Both the position numbers and the translations under genes were made by a program. This document shows positions 1 through 11,450 of a stretch of DNA of 64,000 nucleotides, piece by piece; position 1 is the stretch's first letter; each line of letters begins with the position of its first letter. The notes beneath the pieces were generated by a model. It was not told where the DNA came from. It was given only the letters and a program-made list of their open reading frames with translations, and searched no databases. The DNA comes from Duganella alba (lineage in GTDB: Bacteria; Pseudomonadota; Gammaproteobacteria; Burkholderiales; Burkholderiaceae_D), in NCBI RefSeq assembly GCF_009674495.1, contig NZ_WKJN01000024.1, forward strand, positions 35,717 through 99,716, given 5' to 3'.

Positions 1-1379
1 GTGGCGTTGAAGCCGCTGCCGACGTTGCCGGCATATTGCAGCTTGCCGTCCTTGTCGTAGGTGCCGAGCAGCAGCGAGCCGAAGCCGCTGCGCGCGCCCT
101 GCGGATCGGTATAGCCGCCGATGACGAATTCCTGGCGCTGGCCGCATTTCAGCTTGATCCAGGTGCCGCTGCGGCGCGCGGAGTAGCGCGAGTCGCGGCG
201 CTTGCCGATGATGCCTTCAAGGCCCATCTGGCAAGCGGCGGCGATCATGTCCTGCGGCGAGGCGCTGAGCGCGGCGCTGAAGCGGATGGTGTCGTTGGCG
301 CGCTTCTTCAGTACATCCGCCAGGATGGCGCGGCGTTCTTCCAGTGGCAGTTCGCGCAGGTCGTGACCGTTGTGGAACGGCAGGTCGAAGAGGAAGTAGA
401 CGATGTCGCCGGGATGCTCTTCGTCGAAGGCGTTTTGCAGCAGGCCGAAGTCGGGACGGCCGTTGTCGTCGTGGACGACGATTTCGCCGTCGTACCAGCC
501 GGTTGGTAACTTCATTTTGGTCAGCGCGGCGTGCAGCGGTTGCAGCTTGTGCGTCCAGTCGTTGCCGTTGCGGGTGATCAGGCGGATGTCCTTGCCGTCC
601 ACGCGCGCCAGCAGCCGGTAGCCGTCGAACTTGACTTCGAATAGCCAGTCCTCCGCCGATGCCGGCGGAGTATCGACCAGTGTGGCCAGTTGCGGCGACA
701 GTGTCTCGGGCAGCGCGGACTTGGGCGCGGCCTGCTCGGCGGTGGTGGCCGCGCGGCGCGCGGCGGCAGGCGACGCGGCGGCGGGCGACGCGGAGGGCCT
801 GGCGACAGGAGTGGGCGCCGGGCCGTCGGGCATCGGCAGCGCTTTCACGCTGTCCGGCATCTCGTCGATCACGCTGAACTCTTCCGCCGGACGGGCGTAG
901 TCGTCCTTCTCCTTGATCAGCAACCACGGCTCCTGCTTCTCTCCCTTACCTTTCATGCGCACCAGCACCCAGCGGCCGTGCATCTTGTGGCCGTGGATCT
1001 CGAATTTCAGATTGCCCGCCGCCAGCGCCTTGCGCGGATCGTCCAGCGGATACCAGGTGCCCTTGTCCCAGATGATGACCTTGCCCGCGCCGTACTGCTT
1101 GGGTGGTATCGTGCCTTCAAAATCGTTATAGGAAATCGGATGATCCTCGACGTGCACCGCCATGCGCTTGTCGTGCGTGTCGTAACTCGGGCCCTTGGGC
1201 ACGGCCCAGCTCATCATCACGCCGTCCAGCTCCAGCCGGAGATCGTAATGCAGCCGCGAAGCCCAGTGCTTCTGGATGACGAACGCCAGCGCCTCCCTGC
1301 CCTCGTCGCCGCCTTCGGCAGGTTCGGGGGTGATGGCGAAGTTGCGTTTGGCCTTATAGGTTTTGAGGGAGTCTGTCAT
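1..1379 (-). CDS. ligD: ATP-dependent DNA ligase LigD, 5' part (truncated by window edge)
   Basis: About 459 codons are visible; the 3' end lies outside the window. The N-terminal ~150 residues match the LigD 3'-phosphoesterase domain (motif HWASRLHYDLRLELDGV near residues 38-54). An Ala/Pro-rich linker follows (about 185-225), then the ATP-dependent ligase domain with the adenylation motif EVKFDGYR (catalytic Lys about residue 250). This order (phosphoesterase then ligase) is usual for proteobacterial LigD, where a polymerase/primase domain often follows, so I infer that one lies beyond position 1. LigD works with Ku in bacterial non-homologous end joining; no ku gene is visible here. The start at 1379 is the first in-frame ATG and has only a weak GACGGG ribosome-binding site. 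Confidence 0.93.
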   Translation of the reverse strand, partial: MTDSLKTYKAKRNFAITPEPAEGGDEGREALAFVIQKHWASRLHYDLRLELDGVMMSWAVPKGPSYDTHDKRMAVHVEDHPISYNDFEGTIPPKQYGAGKVIIWDKGTWYPLDDPRKALAAGNLKFEIHGHKMHGRWVLVRMKGKGEKQEPWLLIKEKDDYARPAEEFSVIDEMPDSVKALPMPDGPAPTPVARPSASPAAASPAAARRAATTAEQAAPKSALPETLSPQLATLVDTPPASAEDWLFEVKFDGYRLLARVDGKDIRLITRNGNDWTHKLQPLHAALTKMKLPTGWYDGEIVVHDDNGRPDFGLLQNAFDEEHPGDIVYFLFDLPFHNGHDLRELPLEERRAILADVLKKRANDTIRFSAALSASPQDMIAAACQMGLEGIIGKRRDSRYSARRSGTWIKLKCGQRQEFVIGGYTDPQGARSGFGSLLLGTYDKDGKLQYAGNVGSGFNA

Positions 1380-1534
1380 CCCGTCAGACTATGCCCGTCC
1401 GTTTCGCGGAACCGTGCGTTGGCGAACATGTAAGCGATTGTAAAGGCCGTCAACGCTTGGTTTCCGGGCCGCGTTTTCTGCTCAGTGACACGGGAATTGT
1501 CCCGGCCCTGAAACCTTACTAAAGGATGTATATC

Positions 1535-1867
1535 ATGACCAAAGTAATCGCTACCCTGATCGCCGGCCTGTTCGCTACCGCTGCATTCGCACAGACCCCA
1601 GCTCCTGCTGCCGTCAAGGCCGAAGCCAAGGAAACCAAAACCGCCGCCAAGGCGGAAGCCAAGGAAACCAAGGCTGAGATCAAGGCAGAAGCCAAGACCG
1701 CCAAGGTAGAAGCCGACGCCAAGAAAGACGTCGCCGTCGCCAAGGCCGAAGAAAAATCCGACAAGGCCGATGCGCACGCCAAAGCCACCAAAACCAAAGC
1801 CAAGGCCCACGCCAAAGCTGAAAAAGCAGAAGCCGCGACCACGCCAGCGCCTGTCACCACCAAGTAA
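1535..1867 (+). CDS. Secreted Ala/Lys/Glu-rich repetitive protein
   Basis: A 110-residue protein starting MTKVIATLIAGLFATAAFA, a clear Sec signal peptide cleaved before QTPAPA. The mature part is almost entirely Ala, Lys, Glu and Thr in degenerate AEAKETK/AKAEAK repeats, so it should be a highly charged helical or disordered periplasmic protein. I chose the ATG at 1535 rather than the in-frame ATG at 1526, because the latter overlaps the ribosome-binding site AAAGGA (1521-1526). A strong terminator follows directly. The family is unknown; low-complexity proteins of this type resemble histone-H1-like or stress-induced periplasmic proteins only in composition, so no function is assigned. Confidence 0.8.
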   Translation: MTKVIATLIAGLFATAAFAQTPAPAAVKAEAKETKTAAKAEAKETKAEIKAEAKTAKVEADAKKDVAVAKAEEKSDKADAHAKATKTKAKAHAKAEKAEAATTPAPVTTK

Positions 1868-1885
1868 TCACGTCGCTTCAGGCGT

Positions 1886-1917
1886 AAAAAAAAGCGGACC
1901 TTTCGGTCCGCTTTTTT
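1886..1917. terminator. Bidirectional intrinsic terminator
   Basis: Perfect 7-bp GC stem (GCGGACC/GGTCCGC) with loop TTTC, flanked by eight A on the left and six T on the right. It can therefore terminate the secreted-protein gene on the plus strand and the RND efflux operon arriving on the minus strand. Confidence 0.9.
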
Positions 1918-1931
1918 ATGCTTCACTGATT

Positions 1932-3437
1932 TTACTGCTGCGCTACCGTCTGCGCCGGCGCGCCGGCATCCCAGCCGCCGCCCAGCGCGCGGATCAGCGC
2001 CACCGTGGTGACCGCGCGATTGCCGCGCAACTGCACCGCATTGCGCTCCACCGTCGCCAGGTTGCGCTGTGCGTCCAGCAGATCGAGGTAGCTCGAACGG
2101 CCGGCGCTGTACAACTTCTGTGCCAGATCGGCCGAACGACGCGCGGAAACGACTGCTTCGTCGATCTGCGCCGTCTGGCCGGCCAGGATGCGCAGGCCCG
2201 CCAGATTGTCCTCAACCTCGGCAAACGCCGTCAGCACGCTTTGACGATACGTACCGACCGACTCCTCCAGCGCACCCTCGCTGCGGGTGATGTTGGACTT
2301 GTTGCGGCCACCGTCGATCAGCGGCATCGACATCGCCGCGCCCAGCAGCCACGAACGGCTGCTCCACTTGAACACGTCGGCCACGGTGTTACCCGAGATG
2401 CCGCCCGCATTCGCGTTCAGCATCAGCGACGGGAACATCGCCGAACGGGCCACGCCGATGCGGGCGTTGGCCGCTTCCATCGCGCGCTGTGCGGCGGCGA
2501 TGTCGGGACGGCGCTCCAGCAGCGACGATGGCAGGCCGGCTGGAATCACCGGCAGCAGCGCCGTGTCCAGCAACGGGCTGTTACCCGCCGTGTAGCTGGC
2601 CGCCGGTTTGCCCAGCAGGACAGCCAGCGCATGCTCGGTGGTCACGCGCTGACGTTGCAGGCCGATGGCTTCCGCCTTCGACGTCGCCAGTTCGGTCTTG
2701 GCGCGCGACAGATCGAATTCGCCGATGTCGCCCAGGTCGAAACGACGCTGGTTGACCTTGACGTTTTCTTCGCGGGTCTGCACCGTGCGGTTCAGCGTTT
2801 CCAGCTCGGCGTCGGTAGAACGCAGACGGAAGTAGGTCTGCGCCACGTCGGCTTGCACCGACAGCAGCACCGAGCGGTAAGTCGCTTCGACCGAGGCCGC
2901 ATCGCCACGCGCCGCGGCGACGTTGGACGATACGCGACCGAACAGATCGACCTCGTAGCTGGCGGTCAGGTTGGCGCTGAACACCTTGGCCGGCGCCACC
3001 GGCGTACCGGCCGGCAGGCCCAGTTCCACGTCCGACTGGCGCAGGCGCTGGGCGCCGATACCGACGCCGACTTGCGGAATGCGGTCCGCTTCGGCGATGC
3101 CGGCGATAGCGCGGGCCTGCTTGACGCGGGCGGCGGCCACCGACAGGTTGGCGTTGGCGCGGGTGGCTTCGTTGATCAGCTCATTGAGGGCCGGATCATT
3201 GAACGCCAGCCACCACTCGCCGCGCGGCTGCGCTTCGGCGGCTTGCGCCTGTTTCCAGGTGCTGCCGTCGGCAGCCGTCTTGGTCGGCAGGTCGGCCGCG
3301 GCAGGCAGCTGCGATTCCTTGAACGCGGTCGGCACGTCCATCGCAGGTTGCTTGAACTCCGGCGCTGCGCATGCGGTCATCAGCAAGGCCGCCAGGATGG
3401 GCGCTACGCCCTTAGCGATCATATGCAGCTTGTTCAT
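1932..3437 (-). CDS. oprN: RND efflux outer-membrane factor, NodT/OprM-family lipoprotein
   Basis: A 501-residue outer-membrane channel subunit of a tripartite pump. The signal peptide ends in the lipobox LMTAC, so the mature protein is a lipoprotein. Two outer-membrane-efflux (TolC-like) repeats follow; the PAASYTAGNSPLLDTALLP segment and the LLERRPDIAAAQRAMEAANA motif are typical of the NodT family. It is the last gene of a three-gene operon (order adaptor, pump, channel) with one base between it and the pump gene, and ends at the strong terminator. The closest functional analogy is OprN/OprM; the symbol is by analogy with MexEF-OprN, not by proven orthology. Confidence 0.93.
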   Translation of the reverse strand: MNKLHMIAKGVAPILAALLMTACAAPEFKQPAMDVPTAFKESQLPAAADLPTKTAADGSTWKQAQAAEAQPRGEWWLAFNDPALNELINEATRANANLSVAAARVKQARAIAGIAEADRIPQVGVGIGAQRLRQSDVELGLPAGTPVAPAKVFSANLTASYEVDLFGRVSSNVAAARGDAASVEATYRSVLLSVQADVAQTYFRLRSTDAELETLNRTVQTREENVKVNQRRFDLGDIGEFDLSRAKTELATSKAEAIGLQRQRVTTEHALAVLLGKPAASYTAGNSPLLDTALLPVIPAGLPSSLLERRPDIAAAQRAMEAANARIGVARSAMFPSLMLNANAGGISGNTVADVFKWSSRSWLLGAAMSMPLIDGGRNKSNITRSEGALEESVGTYRQSVLTAFAEVEDNLAGLRILAGQTAQIDEAVVSARRSADLAQKLYSAGRSSYLDLLDAQRNLATVERNAVQLRGNRAVTTVALIRALGGGWDAGAPAQTVAQQ

Positions 3438-3438
3438 A

Positions 3439-6627
<3,189 letters not shown>

Positions 6628-6633
6628 TTGTAA

Positions 6634-7860
6634 TTATTCCTTGGTGGTGCCAGTCTTGGCGACTGCAACTTTCTCTTCTTTTTTGGCCGGGGTGGCGGCC
6701 AGCGGATCGGCATCCATCGGCACGATGGTCGGGGTGATCGGCGCGCCCGGCTTGACGCGCTGCAGGCCGTTGACCACGATCTTCTCGCCCGGTTTCAGGC
6801 CGTCGCGCACCACGCGCAGGCCGTCGACTTGCTGGCCCAGCGTGACCGGACGGTATTCCGCCTTGTTGTCCTTGCCGACCACGAACACGAACTTGCGGTT
6901 CTGGTCGGTGTTGACGGCGCGCTCGTTGATCAGCAGCGTCGACTTGGCGCCGGTGCTGCCGGCCAGTTGCACGCGGGCGAACAGGCCAGGCACCAGCAGG
7001 CCGTCGGCGTTGACCAGGGTGGCGCGCATGCGCACCGAGCCGCTGCGCGGATCAAGCTGGTTGTCGACGAATTCCAGCTTGCCTTCGTGCGGGAAGCCGG
7101 TTTCGTTGGCCAGGCCGATCTTCACGGTGGCAGGCTTGCCCTGGTGGGCAGCGGCGCCGACGCGCAGGTAGGTGTCTTCGTCGCCGTCAAAGGAGGCGTA
7201 GATCTGGTCCAGCGACACCACCGAGGTCAGCACGGCCGAGGCGTCGACCAGGTTGCCCAGCGTGATTTCGGCTTTCGACACACGGCCGTTGATCGGCGAC
7301 GTCACCTGGGTGTAGCTCAGGTTCAGCTTGGCCGCTTCGTACTGGGCCTGGGCCGCGTGAGCGTCGGCGTCCAGCTGCTTGAAGCTCGATGCCGAGGTAT
7401 CGTATTCGCGCTGGGCGATGGCTTTGTCGGCCAGCAGTTTTTCGGCGCGGGCCAGTTCCACCTTGGCCAGTTCCACCTTGGCGCGGGCCGAGTTGGCGGC
7501 CGCTTCGGCGCGGTTGGCTTCGGCCTGGAATGGACGCGGATCGATCACGAACAGCACGTCGCCTTTCTTGACCTGCGAACCCGGCTTGAAGTTGATCGCG
7601 GTGATGAAGCCGCCGACGCGCGGACGGATCTGCACTTGCTCGATGGCTTCCAGGCGGCCCGAGAACTCCTGGGTTTCAATGATGTCTTTCTCGACCACGG
7701 CTGCTGCCGATACCGGTGGACCGCCCGCGCCTGCAGGTGCTTCCGCTGCCTTGCCGGTGGCCTCGCCACAGCCGGACAGTGAAATTGCGGCCAGGCCCGC
7801 CAGCGCCATGGCGGCGACCAGCGGTCGCGCCACAGCAGACATTGATTTAATGGTTTTCAT
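6634..7860 (-). CDS. mexE: RND efflux periplasmic adaptor, lipoprotein (MexE-like)
   Basis: 408 residues from the preferred ATG at 7860, which has a good AAAGGA ribosome-binding site. An in-frame upstream ATG at 7905 would add 15 residues ahead of a signal peptide and is unlikely. Lipobox SLSGC, then the lipoyl/barrel-sandwich domain (VQIRPRVGGFITAINFKPGS), an alpha-hairpin of about 70 residues, the second lipoyl half (YTQVTSPINGRV) and the beta-barrel with YASFDGDEDTYL, a MexE/OqxA-like signature. First gene of the pump operon. The LysR gene at 9198 could be its regulator by analogy with MexT, but the distance makes this only a suggestion. Confidence 0.93.
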   Translation of the reverse strand: MKTIKSMSAVARPLVAAMALAGLAAISLSGCGEATGKAAEAPAGAGGPPVSAAAVVEKDIIETQEFSGRLEAIEQVQIRPRVGGFITAINFKPGSQVKKGDVLFVIDPRPFQAEANRAEAAANSARAKVELAKVELARAEKLLADKAIAQREYDTSASSFKQLDADAHAAQAQYEAAKLNLSYTQVTSPINGRVSKAEITLGNLVDASAVLTSVVSLDQIYASFDGDEDTYLRVGAAAHQGKPATVKIGLANETGFPHEGKLEFVDNQLDPRSGSVRMRATLVNADGLLVPGLFARVQLAGSTGAKSTLLINERAVNTDQNRKFVFVVGKDNKAEYRPVTLGQQVDGLRVVRDGLKPGEKIVVNGLQRVKPGAPITPTIVPMDADPLAATPAKKEEKVAVAKTGTTKE

Positions 7861-8004
7861 GTTAATTCCTTTTTGTATGAAAATAATTAATGGAAAAGGC
7901 GGCACCGGGCGGTCTCAACGAAAATCGAGAAAACACGGTACGAACGCCCCGCTGGCAAGCCAATGGGGACGTGACTCTACATACTGCTTAAGGGGTGGGA
8001 AATC

Positions 8005-8868
8005 CTATGCGGCCGGCGGTGTCTCGGACCGCTCCAGGCCAGCAATGAAGCTGGCGATTTCTCCAAGCGCTTGACATCGGCAAGCACATTCGTTGCGTGC
8101 CCCCACATCGTTCAGGGGCGCCGGCTGCATGCGCCGGACCGTGGTTTTGACACCGCAGGAAATCAGCTTGGCGCCGTACTGTTCCGCCTCGTCGCGCAGC
8201 GGATCGTCTTCGGTCGACAGGATGAGTGCCGGTGGCAGGTTTTTCAAACGGCTCGATTGCAGCGGCGATGCGTAGGGGTGCGTGCGGTCGGCGGCGTTCG
8301 GCAGGTAGCCGCGATAGGCCTTGGCGCAGGCGTCGGCCACGTCCAGCAGCTCGGGCGCTTGCAGTTCGCGCATCGAGCAGGTGGTCAGGCCGGGGTCCAG
8401 CATCGGCATCACCAGCACCTGGCCGGCCAGCAGCGGGCCGCCGCGGTCGCGCGCCATCAGCGCGCAGACGGCCGCCAGGTTGGCGCCGGCTTCAATGCCC
8501 GCGACCAGCAGTTGCTTGCCGCTCCAGCCCAGCTTGGCCTTGTTCTTCTTGGCCCACAGCAGTATCGCGTGTGCATCTTCCACCGCCGCCGGGAAAGGCT
8601 TCTCGGTCGCCAGGGTATAAGCAGAGGCTAGCACCGCGACGTGCTGGCTGTCGTCTGCCAAATGGCGGAGGAACATGTCCGCATCTTCCAGGTCGCCGCC
8701 AACGAAACCGCCGGCGTGGAAGAAGACCAGCAGCATGTCGCGCTTGGCGCCGGCATCGCCGCTGGTATAGAGACGCGCCGCCAGCGGACCTTCCGCACCC
8801 TTTACTTCCAGGCTGCGGATTTTCAGTTGGTCCGACAAGGTCGGCAGCTTCTCTACTGGATTGTTCAT
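8005..8868 (-). CDS. Alpha/beta-hydrolase-3 fold protein lacking catalytic Ser and His (pseudo-hydrolase)
   Basis: 287 residues with the fold of the hormone-sensitive-lipase family: the oxyanion-hole region FFHAGGFVGGDL corresponds to HGGGF, and the acid motif STEDDPLRDEAEQY is intact. The nucleophile elbow, normally GDSAGG, reads LLVAGIEAGANLAA, so Ser is replaced by Glu. The segment that should carry the catalytic His (RRMQPAPLNDVGARN) contains no His. I infer a non-catalytic or altered-chemistry member, perhaps a ligand-binding protein. It overlaps the upstream tiny membrane-protein gene by 4 bp and lies 144 bp upstream of the RND adaptor on the same strand. Confidence 0.85.
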   Translation of the reverse strand: MNNPVEKLPTLSDQLKIRSLEVKGAEGPLAARLYTSGDAGAKRDMLLVFFHAGGFVGGDLEDADMFLRHLADDSQHVAVLASAYTLATEKPFPAAVEDAHAILLWAKKNKAKLGWSGKQLLVAGIEAGANLAAVCALMARDRGGPLLAGQVLVMPMLDPGLTTCSMRELQAPELLDVADACAKAYRGYLPNAADRTHPYASPLQSSRLKNLPPALILSTEDDPLRDEAEQYGAKLISCGVKTTVRRMQPAPLNDVGARNECACRCQALGEIASFIAGLERSETPPAA

Positions 8869-9074
8869 TGTTGCACCGTTCCCAATTCGTTGGAGGACAA
8901 CATGCTAGCAGGATCGCAAGGTTTGTCGCCGCTCGCGACCAGCGTCAGCGCGCGCACGCCGCGAACCTCCGTCTTGGCGGTATGTGAATAGGCGTCGGTA
9001 TATACCACGCCTGCCAGTGCAACCGACGTCAGCGCCAGTGCTATCGTTGCGAAAATTGCATCCCGATAATTCAT
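8865..9074 (-). CDS. Small membrane or secreted protein, translationally coupled to pseudo-hydrolase
   Basis: 69 residues: a single N-terminal hydrophobic segment (IFATIALALTSVALAGVVY) acting as anchor or signal peptide, then a polar tail of about 40 residues with one Cys (DKPCDP). A very strong ribosome-binding site, AGGAGGA, stands 6 bases before the ATG. Its stop overlaps the next start as ATGA (8865-8868), so translation of the hydrolase-like gene is probably coupled to it. No family recognised. Confidence 0.75.
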   Translation of the reverse strand: MNYRDAIFATIALALTSVALAGVVYTDAYSHTAKTEVRGVRALTLVASGDKPCDPASMLSSNELGTVQQ

Positions 9075-9164
9075 GTTGGTCCTCCTTTCTTCGTCTTTTA
9101 CTTTGTGCAGTACAGCAATCTTAAACTTGTTCTACAATCCGATAAATAAGGCAAAGTCGAATTG

Positions 9165-9186
9165 ATTGTTCAGGATCTTGAACAAT
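9165..9186. promoter_or_regulatory. 22-bp palindrome, candidate LysR operator
   Basis: Perfect 8-bp arms ATTGTTCA/TGAACAAT around a 6-base centre, just ahead of the LysR gene start at 9198 and in the divergent region with the 9074 gene. A second smaller palindrome, TTGT-TCT-ACAA, lies at about 9127-9137. Both share TTGTTC and fit the loose T-N11-A type of LysR site. Confidence 0.65.
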
Positions 9187-9197
9187 GAGGACCAAAG

Positions 9198-10148
9198 ATG
9201 AATAAACTTCAAGCGATGGAAGTATTTGTGCAGGTGGTGGACGCCGGCGGCTTCACGCGCGCGGCGGAAAACATGAAGCTGCCCAAGGCCACCGTCTCCA
9301 CCCTGATCCAGGCGCTGGAAACCTCGCTGGCGGTCAAGCTGCTGCACCGGACCACCCGCCACGTCAGCGTCACCGCCGACGGCGCCGCTTATTATGAGCG
9401 CTGCCTGCGCATCCTGTCCGACGTGCGCGAGGCCGAGGAATCGCTGTCGCGCACCCGGCTCAGCCCAAGCGGACGGCTGCGGGTCGACGCCCCGACCGGC
9501 CTGGCCAGCGATGTCATCGTGCCGGCCCTGCCGCAGTTTTTCGAGCTGTATCCGGACATCCAGCTGGAACTGGGCTGCAGCGATCGCCCGGTGGACCTGG
9601 TCGAGGAAGGCGTCGACTGCGCCGTGCGCGGCGGCGCGCTGGGCGACTCCAGCCTGATCGCGCGCCGGGTCGGCATCCTGCAGTTCACCACCGGCGCCTC
9701 GCCAGCCTACCTGGAGCGCTACGGCCGTCCGGCGCACCCCAACGATTTACTGCGTCACCGTTGCGTCAACTATTTTTCCGCCCGTACCGGTAAAATCTTC
9801 GACTGGGACTTTACCCGCGACGGCGAACGGGTGCAGGTGGCGCTGCCCGGCCATATTGCCTTGAACGATAGCAACGCCTATATCGCGGCCGGCATCGCTG
9901 GACTGGGCATCGTGCAGATGGCCAGCTTCATGATGGAGCCGCTGCTCCGGGACGGCCGCTTCGAATTGATACTCAACGACTGGGTCAGCGATCCGCTGCC
10001 GATCCACGTGGTGTACCCGCAGAACCGCCACCTGTCGGCCAAGGTGCGCGTGTTTGTCGAATGGGTCGCCGAACTGTTTTCCAACCATCCCGGCATGCGC
10101 TTGCCGAAAATGCCGGCGCGCGCCCCTTCTTTTGAGGTTGCCTTATGA
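9198..10148 (+). CDS. LysR-family transcriptional regulator
   Basis: 316 residues. N-terminal winged helix (MNKLQAMEVFVQVVDAGGFT, then KATVSTLIQALETSLAVKLL as the recognition helix) and a type-2 periplasmic-binding-like effector domain from about residue 90 (GRLRVDAPTGLASDVIVPAL). The subgroup resembles CrgA/DhcR-type regulators. GAGGA ribosome-binding site 7 bases before the ATG. It overlaps the downstream dehydrogenase by 4 bp (ATGA) and is divergent from the small protein/pseudo-hydrolase pair, so those two units are its likely targets. Confidence 0.93.
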   Translation: MNKLQAMEVFVQVVDAGGFTRAAENMKLPKATVSTLIQALETSLAVKLLHRTTRHVSVTADGAAYYERCLRILSDVREAEESLSRTRLSPSGRLRVDAPTGLASDVIVPALPQFFELYPDIQLELGCSDRPVDLVEEGVDCAVRGGALGDSSLIARRVGILQFTTGASPAYLERYGRPAHPNDLLRHRCVNYFSARTGKIFDWDFTRDGERVQVALPGHIALNDSNAYIAAGIAGLGIVQMASFMMEPLLRDGRFELILNDWVSDPLPIHVVYPQNRHLSAKVRVFVEWVAELFSNHPGMRLPKMPARAPSFEVAL

Positions 10149-11116
10149 ATGACTCCCACCGCATCGTCTTCCTCGACCGCGACAGCGTGATCGCCAATGT
10201 CCGCAAGCCGTCGTTCGCCCACGAGTGGACCGAGTATCCCGCCACCGTGGCCGGCGACGCCGTGCAGCGCCTGCGCGACGCCCGCGCCACCATCGCCATC
10301 ACCAACAAGGTGCCGCTGTCGGCGGACGATCTGGCGCAGCTGCCGGACCTGAAGCTGATCGCGGTGGCCGCCACCGGCACCAATATCGTCGACCTGGCGG
10401 CGGCGCGCGAGCGCGGCATCGTCGTCACCAACATCCGCAACTATGCGGTGCACACGCTGCCCGAGCACACCTTTGCGCTGATCCTGGCGCTGCGCCGCCA
10501 GCTGGTGGCCTACCGCGAGGACATCGAGGCCGGTCTGTGGCAGAAGTCCGAACGCTTCTGCCTGTTCGGCCACCCGATCGCCGACCTGGCCGGCAGCCGC
10601 CTGGGCCTGTTCGGCTACGGCGCGCTGGGCAAGGCGACCGCGCAGATCGCCCGCGCGTTCGGCATGGAAGTCATCGTCCACAACCGCTCGCCGCTGCCCG
10701 ATGCGGCGGCCGACGGCGTGCGCGAAGCCGGCTTCGACGAAGTCCTGGAGACGTCCGACGTGATCAGCCTGCACCTGCCGCTGACCGAGGCCACCCGCAA
10801 CATGATCAGCGCCAAGGAGCTGATCCGCATGAAGCGCAGCGCCCTGCTGATCAACACCGCGCGCGGCGGCCTGGTGGATGAGGAAGCGCTGGCCGACGCC
10901 CTGCGCAGCGGCCTGATCGCCGGCGCCGGCTTCGACGTGCTGGTGACGGAACCGCCGCCGGCCGACAACGTACTGCTCAACCTGCGCCTGCCGAACTTCA
11001 TCCTGACGCCGCATTCGGCCTGGGCCAGCACCCAGGCCATGCAGACGCTGGTGGACCAGTTGATCGGCAACGTCGAGGCCTGGGCCGCCGGCGCGCCGCG
11101 CAACGTGGTGGCCTGA
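10145..11116 (+). CDS. D-2-hydroxyacid dehydrogenase (hydroxypyruvate/glyoxylate reductase type)
   Basis: 323 residues. Rossmann NAD(P) motif GLFGYGALGKATAQIARAFG at about residue 155, followed by HNRS after the second strand, which would favour NADPH. Catalytic Arg in LINTARGGLVDEEAL, and catalytic His in ILTPHSAWAS. These define the D-isomer-specific 2-hydroxyacid dehydrogenase family, and the overall pattern is closest to glycerate dehydrogenase/hydroxypyruvate reductase. Translationally coupled to the LysR gene before it. The exact substrate cannot be read from sequence. Confidence 0.9.
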   Translation: MNDSHRIVFLDRDSVIANVRKPSFAHEWTEYPATVAGDAVQRLRDARATIAITNKVPLSADDLAQLPDLKLIAVAATGTNIVDLAAARERGIVVTNIRNYAVHTLPEHTFALILALRRQLVAYREDIEAGLWQKSERFCLFGHPIADLAGSRLGLFGYGALGKATAQIARAFGMEVIVHNRSPLPDAAADGVREAGFDEVLETSDVISLHLPLTEATRNMISAKELIRMKRSALLINTARGGLVDEEALADALRSGLIAGAGFDVLVTEPPPADNVLLNLRLPNFILTPHSAWASTQAMQTLVDQLIGNVEAWAAGAPRNVVA

Positions 11117-11119
11117 CGG

Positions 11120-11440
11120 CTAGCTGGAGAACACGTTCATGGTCACCACTCCGGCGATGATCAGGCCGATGCCGACCAGCGACGGGATGTCCAGCCGCTG
11201 TCCCAGGAAGAACCAGCCGATCAGGGTGATCAGCGTGGTGCCGACGCCGGACCAGATCGCGTAGGCGATACCGACCGGCACCTGGCGCAAGGTCAGCGAC
11301 AGGCAGTAGAACGCCGCCGTGTAGCCGGCCACCACCACGATCGATGGCAACAGCCGGGTGAAGCCTTCGCTGTGCTTGAGCGCGGTGGTGGCCATCGTTT
11401 CCGAACCGATGGCAATGGACAGTAGCAACCATTTGTTCAT
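11120..11440 (-). CDS. SMR-family small multidrug transporter
   Basis: 106 residues with four transmembrane helices. The essential membrane-embedded Glu is present in helix 1 (IAIGSETMATTALK), and the helix 3 signature GIAYAIWSGVGTTLITLIGW is typical of EmrE-like pumps (subgroup EmrE/QacE rather than SugE). It should be a dual-topology homodimer exporting cationic compounds in exchange for protons. It starts 10 bp after the stop of the aldehyde dehydrogenase gene and has a GGGAGAA ribosome-binding site, so the two are probably co-transcribed. Confidence 0.93.
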   Translation of the reverse strand: MNKWLLLSIAIGSETMATTALKHSEGFTRLLPSIVVVAGYTAAFYCLSLTLRQVPVGIAYAIWSGVGTTLITLIGWFFLGQRLDIPSLVGIGLIIAGVVTMNVFSS

Positions 11441-11450
11441 GTCGTTCTCC

